Positions 6,133 to 12,313 of a stretch of 12,313 nt of DNA are shown here, piece after piece. Below the pieces are notes generated by a model. The model was not told where the DNA came from. It did no database searches and was given only the letters and a program-made list of their open reading frames with translations. Both the position numbers and the translations under genes were made by a program. Positions within the stretch are counted from its first letter, which is position 1; each line of letters starts with the position of its first letter. Source of the stretch: JAQBFJ01 sp032123435. GTDB lineage: Bacteria > Verrucomicrobiota > Kiritimatiellia > UBA8416 > JAQBFJ01. The stretch is from the NCBI GenBank assembly GCA_032123435.1, contig JAQBFJ010000280.1, positions 1 through 12,313 on the forward strand, in the 5' to 3' direction.

Positions 6133-8802
6133 TCATGAAACATGCAAATTTACGGCACACACCTTGTATTCCGGTATCTTGGCAACCGGATCCGTCGCAT
6201 CAATTGTAAGCGCGTTTGCCGGGCCTTCCCGGAAATGAAACGCGATAAACACACTGCCTTTCCGTGAACGTTCGGTAACTTTGGCTGTTGCCTTGATCTC
6301 ACCGCGCCTTGACTTAATCTCAACATTATCACCATCCTTGACTCCAAACTTTACGGCATCATCAGGATGTATTTCAACCGGAACAGGCGGACATAATTCC
6401 TCCAGCCCCTTTGACCTGCCGGTCATGGTGCGTGTATGGAAATGATAAAGGTACCTGCCTGTAGTAAGGAGTAATGGATATTCTTTATCCGGGATCTCTT
6501 TTGCTTCAATGAATGGTGTCGGATGAAACTTGCCCCTGCCCCGTTTAAACGTTCCTTCATGCAGGAACATTGTACCTTCATGCTTTTTATCCGGGCACGG
6601 CCATTGCAGGCCTATTTTTTCGATGCGATCAAACGAGATACCGCCATAGATCGGGGTGACTGACGCTATTTCGTCCATTATTTCCACTGGATGACTGTAA
6701 CTCATGTCAAATCCAAGCCGTGTGGCAACATCACATATGATTTCCCAATCCTGTCTGGCCTCACCAGGCGCAGGAACCGCCGACCGTACCCGTTGTACTC
6801 GGCGTTCCGTACTTGTAAAAGTTCCGTCCTTTTCCGCAAATGATGCGGCCGGCAGAACAACATCGGCTAATTCAGCCGTTTCGGTAAGGAAAATGTCCTG
6901 CACAATAAGGAAATCAAGCTTGTTAAGGGCTTCTCTAACATGGTTGATATTCGGGTCGCTGAGCATCGGGTTTTCACCCATGATATACAGACCTTTTATC
7001 CTGCCATCCGCCGCGCCATTAATGATCTCTGTGATTGTTAATCCGGCCTGACTTGACAATTTAACGCCCCATGCCTGCTCAAACTTTTTCTGAATATCCG
7101 GATCATCAACTTTCTGATAACCGGTATAAACATTAGGAAGCGCGCCGAGATCGCATGCGCCCTGCACGTTGTTCTGGCCGCGCAAGGGGTTAACGCCTGT
7201 TGAGAGCCGGCCGATATTACCAGTGAGCATCGAGAGATTAGCCAGAGCAAGAACGTTGTCAGTCCCGGTTGTATGTTGTGTTATCCCCATGCTGTAAACA
7301 ATTGAGCCGCGTTCAGCTGTCGCGTAAAGCCTGGCAGACGCCCTGATATCTTCAGCAGGAATACCTGTTATCTGCTCAGCCCAGTCGGGTGTACAGTCCT
7401 TGACACAATCGCGAAGCACATCAAAATCTTCCGTACGTGCGAGCACAAATTCCTTATCGTACAATTCTTCAGATATGATCACATTCATCATAGCATTGAA
7501 CAGCGCTACATCAGTACCTGACCTCTGCCTTATGTGCAATTCCGAGAATTCGACCAGATCAATTCGGCGCGGATCCGCCACTATCAGCTTCGTTTTTCCG
7601 CTTTTTACCGCGTTCATTATCTTCATGCCGATAATCGGATGTGCCTCGGTCGTATTGGAACCTGTAACAAGTATGCAGTCCGCATTTTCCAGTTCATCCA
7701 TGGAGTTAGTCATTGCGCCACTGCCGAACGCGCGTGCCAGTCCGGCAACTGTTGATGCATGACAAAGCCGCGCGCAATGATCAACATTATTGGTGCCTAT
7801 CGCCGCGCGCACGAATTTCTGAAATACATAGTTTTCTTCATTGGTACATTTAGCTGACGAAAAACCGGCAAGCGCATCGGGTCCATGCTGTTTTTTAATG
7901 ATGCCGATCCTGTCGACTATCAAGGAAAGAGCTTCTTCCCAGTCGGCTTCTTCCAGTTTGCCCTTCCGCCTTATCAGTGGTCTCGTAAGACGCGTTTCAT
8001 CACCGACAAAATCCAAGCCGAATCTGCCCTTAACGCACAGACTGCCATGACTTGCCGGATTAGTTTTATCACCACGAATACTGACTATTTTTCCTGACCT
8101 CGTGCCCAGCACAAGACCACAGCCACAGCCGCAATACGGGCATATTGTGCGCGTTTCGGTATCAGGCGGAACGGTTTCATTTTTAGCCCAGAGAGCGGAG
8201 ACCGGGCAATTATCGACACATTCGCCGCAAGATACGCATGGAGAATCAGCGATTGGCGCGTCATTAAACGCCGCGATCCTGCTCTCGTAACCGCGTCCCG
8301 CGATATCAATTGCACCTATGGACCGCAACTCATTACAGGATCGAACACAGAGCCCGCACATGATACATTTACTCATATCCCTTATATAAAACGGATTGCT
8401 TTCATCGACGACCGGTTCACGCTCAAGTCGTTTGAGTCTGCTTTCTTGTATTCCAAGATATGAAGCAACCTTTTGAAGACCACAGCGCATGTTAGCCATG
8501 CATGTCAGACATGTCAGAGGATGGTCAGCAACCAGCATTTCACATATCATCCGGCGAACTTTATTTACCTTATCGCAGTCATTTCGCACAACCATGCCGT
8601 CGGCAACCTTAATCGTGCAGGCTGTCGGCAGTCCTCGCATGCCTTCGACTTCGACGATACACATCCTACAGGCCCCGTATGGCGCAAAGCCATCGCTGTG
8701 GCACAGATGTGGAATGTAGATGCCTACTGCTTCCGCGGCCGCTATTATGGTCGAACCTTCAGCAGCCTCAATTGTTTTGCCGTCTATGGTTACGGTGATC
8801 AT
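6133..8802 (-). CDS. fdhA: Formate dehydrogenase catalytic subunit (Cys type, bis-MGD)
   Basis: The product is an 889-residue cytoplasmic enzyme interconverting formate and CO2. Domains in order: a 2Fe-2S ferredoxin domain (C34, C45, C48, C62); a NuoG-like His-Cys3 [4Fe-4S] site (H94, C98, C101, C107); a double [4Fe-4S] ferredoxin domain (C146, C149, C152, C156; C189, C192, C195, C199); a [4Fe-4S] site (C221, C224, C228, C256) with K258; then the bis-molybdopterin-guanine-dinucleotide domains to the end. The active site is C347-H348 in the HCARLCHAS context; the codon is TGT, so this is the cysteine rather than the selenocysteine form. There is no Tat signal, consistent with a cytoplasmic site. 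The ATG follows a TAA located 13-15 bases upstream, which fixes the start, although a good Shine-Dalgarno is lacking at normal spacing. It is the last gene of the operon, 40 bases after the NuoF-like gene. The tungstate-uptake gene nearby suggests tungsten as the metal. Confidence 0.93.
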   Translation of the reverse strand: MITVTIDGKTIEAAEGSTIIAAAEAVGIYIPHLCHSDGFAPYGACRMCIVEVEGMRGLPTACTIKVADGMVVRNDCDKVNKVRRMICEMLVADHPLTCLTCMANMRCGLQKVASYLGIQESRLKRLEREPVVDESNPFYIRDMSKCIMCGLCVRSCNELRSIGAIDIAGRGYESRIAAFNDAPIADSPCVSCGECVDNCPVSALWAKNETVPPDTETRTICPYCGCGCGLVLGTRSGKIVSIRGDKTNPASHGSLCVKGRFGLDFVGDETRLTRPLIRRKGKLEEADWEEALSLIVDRIGIIKKQHGPDALAGFSSAKCTNEENYVFQKFVRAAIGTNNVDHCARLCHASTVAGLARAFGSGAMTNSMDELENADCILVTGSNTTEAHPIIGMKIMNAVKSGKTKLIVADPRRIDLVEFSELHIRQRSGTDVALFNAMMNVIISEELYDKEFVLARTEDFDVLRDCVKDCTPDWAEQITGIPAEDIRASARLYATAERGSIVYSMGITQHTTGTDNVLALANLSMLTGNIGRLSTGVNPLRGQNNVQGACDLGALPNVYTGYQKVDDPDIQKKFEQAWGVKLSSQAGLTITEIINGAADGRIKGLYIMGENPMLSDPNINHVREALNKLDFLIVQDIFLTETAELADVVLPAASFAEKDGTFTSTERRVQRVRSAVPAPGEARQDWEIICDVATRLGFDMSYSHPVEIMDEIASVTPIYGGISFDRIEKIGLQWPCPDKKHEGTMFLHEGTFKRGRGKFHPTPFIEAKEIPDKEYPLLLTTGRYLYHFHTRTMTGRSKGLEELCPPVPVEIHPDDAVKFGVKDGDNVEIKSRRGEIKATAKVTERSRKGSVFIAFHFREGPANALTIDATDPVAKIPEYKVCAVNLHVS

Positions 8803-8842
8803 ATTATTTATATCTTATTCGGTTCCTTACATTCTCCTGTGC

Positions 8843-10693
8843 TCACGACTTCTTTACTGCCTCAAATTTACATACATCAAAACATGACCCGCATCTGGTG
8901 CATTCCTCCTGGTCAATGGCATGGACTTCCTTTGGTTTCCCTGATATCGCATCTACCGGGCACGCTTTTGCGCAGGCCGTGCAACCAATACATTTTTTCT
9001 TATCAATCTCGTACGTCAGGAGATTTGAACACGATCCTGCAGGGCATATTCTGTTGATTATATGTTGTTCGTACTCATCTTTATAATATTTGATAGTTGT
9101 GAGCACAGGATTGGGTGCCGTCTGACCCAACCCGCAGAGCGACCCTAGCCTGATTGTTTCACCAAGTTCTATCAGCAGATTAATGTCATCAACCTTTGCA
9201 TCTCCTCGAGTTATAGAATCCAGGATTAGCATCATTTGTCTTGTGCCCAAGCGGCAAGGAACACATTTGCCGCATGACTCGCTCTGCGTAAATGATATGA
9301 AGTATCGCGCGATATCGACCATACAGGTGCTTTCGTCCATAACAACCATGCCGCCTGACCCCATGATAGCGCCTGCTTCTGCAAGTTTTTCGTAGTCAAC
9401 AGGCAAGTCTAGCAGGTCACACGGTATACATCCACCGGACGGCCCGCCGGTCTGCACAGCCTTGAATTTCTTGCCATCCGGGATGCCGCCGCCAATATCA
9501 AAAATTATTTCGCGCAGCGTGATACCAAGCGGCACCTCTATAAGGCCGGTCCGCGTTATTCTTCCTGTCAGCGCGAAAGTTTTCGTGCCGCGACTTTTCT
9601 CTGTCCCGTTTTCAGCAAATTCACTACTGCCGTTTCGAAGGATAAAAGGGATGTTAGCGAGTGTTTCCACATTATTAATATTCGACGGCTTGTTGAAAAG
9701 TCCGCTTTGGGCTGGAAATGGCGGACGGCTTTTGGGCATACCCCGCTTACCTTCAATAGAAGCTATCAGAGCTGTTTCTTCTCCGCAGACGAATGCGCCT
9801 GCGCCCTTCTTGATGTGGATGTCAAAACTGAATTTACTTCCTAATATACTCTTGCCGACAAGGTTCATGTCCAAGGCGTCTTTGATAGCCTTCTCAAGCC
9901 TTTTAATGGCTAATGGATATTCGGCACGCACATATATGTAACCCTCGTCGGCCCCTATCGCATAAGCGGCAATTGTCATGCCTTCAATGACGGCATGCGG
10001 GTCGCTTTCCAGTACTGAGCGGTCCATAAAAGCGCCAGGGTCGCCCTCGTCCCCGTTACAGATCATATATTTTTTATTACCCGGAGCATTACGGCAGAAC
10101 TCCCATTTGATGCCTGTCGGAAATCCTGCCCCGCCGCGCCCTCTGAGACCGGATGCTTTTACTTCCGTGATCACGTCCTCATGCGACAACTTAAGGGATT
10201 TCGCCAGACCCGCATAACCATCACGAGCTATATAGTGGTTTATATTTTCCGGATTGATGATGCCAAAATTACGCGATGCAATCCGGACTTGACCTCTAAT
10301 CATGGGTAAATCCCGGAAATACGGAATTGAGTTGATGGAATCACCTTCCATTATGGCAAGCGCGTTCGGATCATCCCACTTATTGTTCTCGAAATAATTC
10401 TCAAGGCATTCGGTTATATTTTCTGGATTAAGCCTTCCAAAGAGTATTGCGGGCGCACCTGGTTTCCTCAATTCAACAAGGGGTTCAGCATAACAGAGCC
10501 CGAGACAGCCTGTGTCACAAACTTGCGCGTCGACATGTCGTTTCCTTACATAGTCTTTAATTATATCAATTAAATCACCGGCACCTGCCGCAAGTCCGCA
10601 TGTTCCGGTGCCTATAAGTATCCTGGCAGTGTCAGGATTGCTGAAATTCCGCCAATCTACCAAAGCTTTTTCTTTAAGTTGTTCGTAATTCAT
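8843..10693 (-). CDS. NuoF/HydB-like flavoprotein subunit of formate dehydrogenase (NADH-binding)
   Basis: The 616-residue product has four parts. The first is a thioredoxin-like 2Fe-2S domain (C32, C59, C63, C67; CDTGCLGLC). The second is the NADH/FMN-binding NuoF core with RGRGGAGFPTG (184-194) and NGDEGDPGAFMDRS, followed by an SLBB-like region. The third is the N3-type [4Fe-4S] site CGKCVPC (C474, C477, C480) with C520. The fourth is a C-terminal double [4Fe-4S] ferredoxin domain (C568, C571, C574, C578; C598, C601, C604, C608). This architecture is that of HydB, HndC and HylB proteins, longer than respiratory NuoF. It should pass electrons between FdhA and NAD and possibly ferredoxin. 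Its ATG overlaps the stop of the NuoE-like gene as ATGA, implying coupled translation. Whether the complex bifurcates cannot be settled from the sequence. Confidence 0.92.
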   Translation of the reverse strand: MNYEQLKEKALVDWRNFSNPDTARILIGTGTCGLAAGAGDLIDIIKDYVRKRHVDAQVCDTGCLGLCYAEPLVELRKPGAPAILFGRLNPENITECLENYFENNKWDDPNALAIMEGDSINSIPYFRDLPMIRGQVRIASRNFGIINPENINHYIARDGYAGLAKSLKLSHEDVITEVKASGLRGRGGAGFPTGIKWEFCRNAPGNKKYMICNGDEGDPGAFMDRSVLESDPHAVIEGMTIAAYAIGADEGYIYVRAEYPLAIKRLEKAIKDALDMNLVGKSILGSKFSFDIHIKKGAGAFVCGEETALIASIEGKRGMPKSRPPFPAQSGLFNKPSNINNVETLANIPFILRNGSSEFAENGTEKSRGTKTFALTGRITRTGLIEVPLGITLREIIFDIGGGIPDGKKFKAVQTGGPSGGCIPCDLLDLPVDYEKLAEAGAIMGSGGMVVMDESTCMVDIARYFISFTQSESCGKCVPCRLGTRQMMLILDSITRGDAKVDDINLLIELGETIRLGSLCGLGQTAPNPVLTTIKYYKDEYEQHIINRICPAGSCSNLLTYEIDKKKCIGCTACAKACPVDAISGKPKEVHAIDQEECTRCGSCFDVCKFEAVKKS

Positions 10694-11169
10694 GATGAAA
10701 GTCCATCCAGTATCTCTAAAGCCTGTTCTGGGGTAACGTTCCCGTACACCTTATCGTTGACCACCATAACGGGAGCCAAAGCGCATGATCCGAAACATGC
10801 GACTTTCTCAAGATTAAATTCGAAATCGGCAGTAGATTCACCCTCTTCGATGCCTAGTTTTCTTTTTATGACGCGCATTATTTCATCGGCACCACGAACA
10901 TGGCATGCTGTGCCCTGGCATACCCTTATTTTATGTTTCCCCTGGGGCTTCAGGTAGAACTGCGCGTAAAAAGTCACAACACCATACACCTTGCTTGCTG
11001 GCGTTTTAAGAAATCGCGCGATAGCGGCGATAGCGTCAACCGGAACATACCCACAGGCATCCTGAACATCCTGCAGGACGGGAATAAGTTCACTTTCCAC
11101 GCCTTTATATTGGTCGAAAACGCATTTCAACTGTTGTTTGAGTTTTTCCCCTTCTAGACACCTGCTCAT
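10690..11169 (-). CDS. NuoE/HydC-like 2Fe-2S subunit of formate dehydrogenase
   Basis: The product is a 159-residue thioredoxin-fold subunit binding one [2Fe-2S] cluster through C84, C89 (VCQGTACHVRG), C125 and C129 (CFGSCALAP). It has the helical N-terminal segment typical of NuoE, HndA and HylC (KVYGVVTFYAQFY at 60-72). It partners the NuoF-like subunit in electron transfer. I place the start at the ATG of MSRCLEGEKL because AGGAAG sits just upstream. The frame stays open to a TTG at 11202, but that adds 11 unconserved residues, has no Shine-Dalgarno and would overlap the likely transcription start. It is the first gene of the fdh operon and overlaps the next gene by four bases. Alternative assignment to a hydrogenase complex is unlikely because fdhA follows in the same operon. 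Confidence 0.92.
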   Translation of the reverse strand: MSRCLEGEKLKQQLKCVFDQYKGVESELIPVLQDVQDACGYVPVDAIAAIARFLKTPASKVYGVVTFYAQFYLKPQGKHKIRVCQGTACHVRGADEIMRVIKRKLGIEEGESTADFEFNLEKVACFGSCALAPVMVVNDKVYGNVTPEQALEILDGLSS

Positions 11170-11172
11170 GAA

Positions 11173-11178
11173 CTTCCT
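11173..11178 (-). promoter_or_regulatory. Shine-Dalgarno deciding the nuoE-like start
   Basis: Read on the minus strand this is AGGAAG within AAAAAGGAAGTTC, ending four bases before the ATG at 11169. No comparable site precedes the upstream TTG (11202), so the shorter 159-residue protein is preferred. Confidence 0.65.
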
Positions 11179-11209
11179 TTTTCCTGATGCCGACAACCCC
11201 AATGCAGGT

Positions 11210-11237
11210 AATATAAGCCAACCATCCGATAGCGCAA
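11210..11237 (-). promoter_or_regulatory. Candidate sigma-70 promoter of the fdh operon
   Basis: On the minus strand TATATT (11215-11210) matches the -10 consensus at five of six bases. TTGCGC (11237-11232) keeps the TTG of the -35 box, 16 bases upstream. Transcription would start near 11203, giving a leader of about 34 bases with the Shine-Dalgarno well placed. The -35 is poor, which would fit a regulated promoter. This is a consensus reading only. Confidence 0.4.
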
Positions 11238-11341
11238 GTGATTATTTATTTCCGCCTGTTCCACCCTTTATTTCTCATATATTGAATAGCCCCTTCTGTT
11301 TTTCGCCCTTTCCCGCTTGCCTTGCCACGCGCCATGTGGTT

Positions 11342-11365
11342 CGATATGTCGACTGTGACATATCG
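11342..11365. promoter_or_regulatory. Predicted ModE-type operator
   Basis: CGATATGTC (11342-11350) and GACATATCG (11357-11365) form a perfect 9-base inverted repeat with a six-base spacer. The known E. coli ModE site has the form CGnTATATA-N6-TATATAnCG. The site here has the same 9-6-9 geometry and keeps the outer CGnTAT in both arms, differing at two inner positions per arm. It lies 73 bases before the ModE-like gene and about 105 bases upstream of the candidate fdh -35 box, in the divergent control region. Binding by the neighbouring regulator is inferred from context. Confidence 0.6.
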
Positions 11366-11366
11366 G

Positions 11367-11387
11367 TTGTGTCTGTAATGAACACAA
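11367..11387. promoter_or_regulatory. Second inverted repeat next to the operator
   Basis: TTGTGT (11367-11372) and ACACAA (11382-11387) are complementary across nine bases, starting two bases after the predicted operator. It may be a second protein site or part of the promoter of the regulator gene. The arms are short, so chance is a real alternative. Confidence 0.3.
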
Positions 11388-11438
11388 TATCAAGCTTTGT
11401 AAATGTCAACTGGGCTGTTTTAAGTAAAAAAATATTTC

Positions 11439-11816
11439 ATGAATAAAACAACCAAGAAACCTTCCACCAAGTTACGGCCCAGATTCAAGTTGTGGCTGTC
11501 TTACGGAGAGCATGAAGGAGCATTTGGCGACGGCAAATGGCGCCTTCTACGAGCTATTGAGCAGGAAGGATCATTGCGTGCCGCGTCGGAAACCATGCAC
11601 ATGAGCTATCGGAAAGCTTGGGGCGACGTGAAAAAGGCGGAACAAGCACTGGGTGTCACGCTCGTAAAAAAACAACGCGGCGGATGTCATGGCGGGTCGG
11701 CAACACTGACCAAGGCAGGGAAGGAATGGGTACGGGCATACACGCGAATGCGAACTGATGTTGAACACACGGTGAAAACGGCATGCAGGAAATATGTCGA
11801 AAAGATTTCACCATAA
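11439..11816 (+). CDS. ModE-type winged-helix DNA-binding protein lacking the molybdate-sensing domain
   Basis: The 125-residue product corresponds to the N-terminal DNA-binding half of ModE. It opens with LRPRFKLWL (12-20), then FGDGKWRLLRAIEQEGSLRAA leads into a LysR-like helix-turn-helix (about 44-72, with MSYRKAWGDVKKAE). The wing follows, with RGGCHGGSATLTKAGKEW (80-97). E. coli ModE continues with two TOBE/MOP domains that bind molybdate; here the protein ends after a short helix, so no oxyanion-binding domain is visible. The ATG lacks a clear Shine-Dalgarno. The start is still likely because it begins shortly before the conserved LRPRFKLWL segment. It is 33 bases upstream of the tupA-like gene, probably in one operon, and divergent from the fdh operon. 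It likely controls metal uptake and/or formate dehydrogenase genes through the palindrome upstream. Confidence 0.88.
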   Translation: MNKTTKKPSTKLRPRFKLWLSYGEHEGAFGDGKWRLLRAIEQEGSLRAASETMHMSYRKAWGDVKKAEQALGVTLVKKQRGGCHGGSATLTKAGKEWVRAYTRMRTDVEHTVKTACRKYVEKISP

Positions 11817-11849
11817 ACATTATAAACGGAACTGGAAGGATGAATCATT

Positions 11850-12313
11850 ATGATTAGAAATAAATTCATAATGGCCCTGCTCGCCGGATTGCTGACACTC
11901 CCCTCGCTCAACGCGAACGGTGCGCAGGACATTCTCAGACTGACAACAACTACAAGCACTTACGAAACCGGATTACTGGATCATATTCTGCCGCCATTCG
12001 AAAAGAAGCATGACGCAAAGGTGCACATTATCTCTGCCGGAACAGGTAAGGCTATCAATATAGCCATGAACGGCGATGCTGACGTTATCCTTGTTCACGC
12101 GAGAGAAGCGGAAGATAAATTTGTTCGGGACGGATACGGTGTTAATCGCCGTGATGTCATGTATAATGACTTCATCATCATGGGCCCGAAATCTGATCCG
12201 GCCGGCATCGCCTCCATACGGGACGCGGCATCCGCGTTCCGTCTGATATACGAGCAGAAAATGACTTTTGTGTCACGTGGCGACAATTCAGGCACGCATC
12301 AGCGTGAACTTAA
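11850..12313 (+). CDS. tupA: TupA-type tungstate-binding protein of an ABC transporter (partial, cut by window end)
   Basis: Only the first 154 codons are in the window; the frame is open at the edge. The start has GGAAGGA at 11834-11840. The N-terminus MIRNKFIMALLAGLLTLPSL followed by NANGA-QD looks like a Sec signal peptide cleaved near residue 25. The mature part opens with LRLTTTTSTYETGLL (30-43), then SAGTGKAI (62-69), DGYGVNRRDVMYNDFII and SRGDNSGTH (142-150). These features fit the TupA family, which binds tungstate with high selectivity and delivers it to TupBC, better than ModA or WtpA. It follows the ModE-like regulator by 33 bases, and tupB and tupC are expected just outside the window. 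Specificity for tungstate over molybdate is inferred from family resemblance. Confidence 0.88.
   Translation, partial: MIRNKFIMALLAGLLTLPSLNANGAQDILRLTTTTSTYETGLLDHILPPFEKKHDAKVHIISAGTGKAINIAMNGDADVILVHAREAEDKFVRDGYGVNRRDVMYNDFIIMGPKSDPAGIASIRDAASAFRLIYEQKMTFVSRGDNSGTHQREL

Noticed and set aside
7762..7764. Possible selenocysteine codon at the formate dehydrogenase active site
   Set aside because: The codon reads TGT on the minus strand, so cysteine is encoded, and the frame needs no recoding.
8473..9057. Open frame of 194 codons on the plus strand
   Set aside because: It lies antisense across the end of the NuoF-like gene and the start of fdhA, whose cysteine motifs are unmistakable. It has no recognisable domain or ribosome-binding site.
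10690..11202. Longer NuoE-like protein starting at TTG 11202
   Set aside because: The ATG at 11169 has AGGAAG just upstream. The extra 11 residues (LGLSASGKRKF if TTG were read as Leu) are not typical of the family and would start almost at the predicted transcription start.
11381..11409. Perfect TTGACA on the minus strand (11409-11404) as -35 of the fdh operon
   Set aside because: At 16-18 bases spacing the -10 positions read TTGTGT, TGTGTT or GTGTTC, none close to TATAAT. The candidate at 11210-11237 has a better -10 and leader length.
11397..11425. TTGTAA and TTAAGT as a promoter for the ModE-like gene
   Set aside because: The -10 match is only three of six, and the start would fall about seven bases before the ATG. 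It is too weak to list as a feature.

Overview
The window looks like chromosomal DNA from an anaerobic bacterium, probably an uncultivated lineage. Three things point to this: a multi-cluster, soluble-type formate dehydrogenase wired to an NADH-dehydrogenase-like flavoprotein module, a tungstate-type uptake protein beside it, and no respiratory-oxygen genes. The taxonomic hint is weak. A conserved 231-residue protein of unknown function and intergenic repeats containing 'ACCACGGAG' remind me of PVC-group genomes (Kiritimatiellota, Lentisphaerota, Verrucomicrobiota), but this is recollection, not proof. I see no phage, insertion sequence, CRISPR array, tRNA or rRNA.

Layout. (1) Bases 1-252 hold no gene but carry a tandemly spaced repeat and other repeat modules. 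(2) Bases 253-3730, minus strand, form a four-gene probable operon read right to left: an unknown conserved protein, leuC, leuD and a ParA/Soj ATPase. leuD and parA overlap by four bases, and no parB follows. (3) Bases 3945-5759, plus strand, encode the translational GTPase TypA/BipA. (4) Bases 5760-6132 are a convergent intergenic region with two long palindromic hairpins, a third GC-rich hairpin and copies of the repeat modules seen at the left edge. (5) Bases 6133-11169, minus strand, form a formate dehydrogenase operon: a NuoE-like subunit, a NuoF-like subunit and the catalytic FdhA subunit. (6) Bases 11439-12313, plus strand and divergent from the fdh operon, encode a ModE-type DNA-binding protein and a TupA-type tungstate-binding lipoprotein or periplasmic protein cut off by the window edge.

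How the parts work together. FdhA (Cys-type active site, bis-MGD), the NuoF-like subunit (FMN/NAD site plus extra ferredoxin-like clusters) and the NuoE-like subunit (2Fe-2S) make a three-subunit, cytoplasmic, NAD-linked formate dehydrogenase of the Hyl/HydABC-like kind. Such complexes can be electron-bifurcating with ferredoxin. Next to it, the regulator and tungstate-uptake genes suggest that the metal is tungsten, or tungsten/molybdenum. The shared 269-base control region contains a perfect 9-6-9 palindrome (CGATATGTC-N6-GACATATCG) whose geometry and outer bases match ModE operators, so metal-responsive control of one or both divergent operons is the main hypothesis. The leucine operon and typA are housekeeping. 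The most unusual points there are ParA coupled to leuD and the structured repeats that sit just past the 3' ends of both minus-strand operons.
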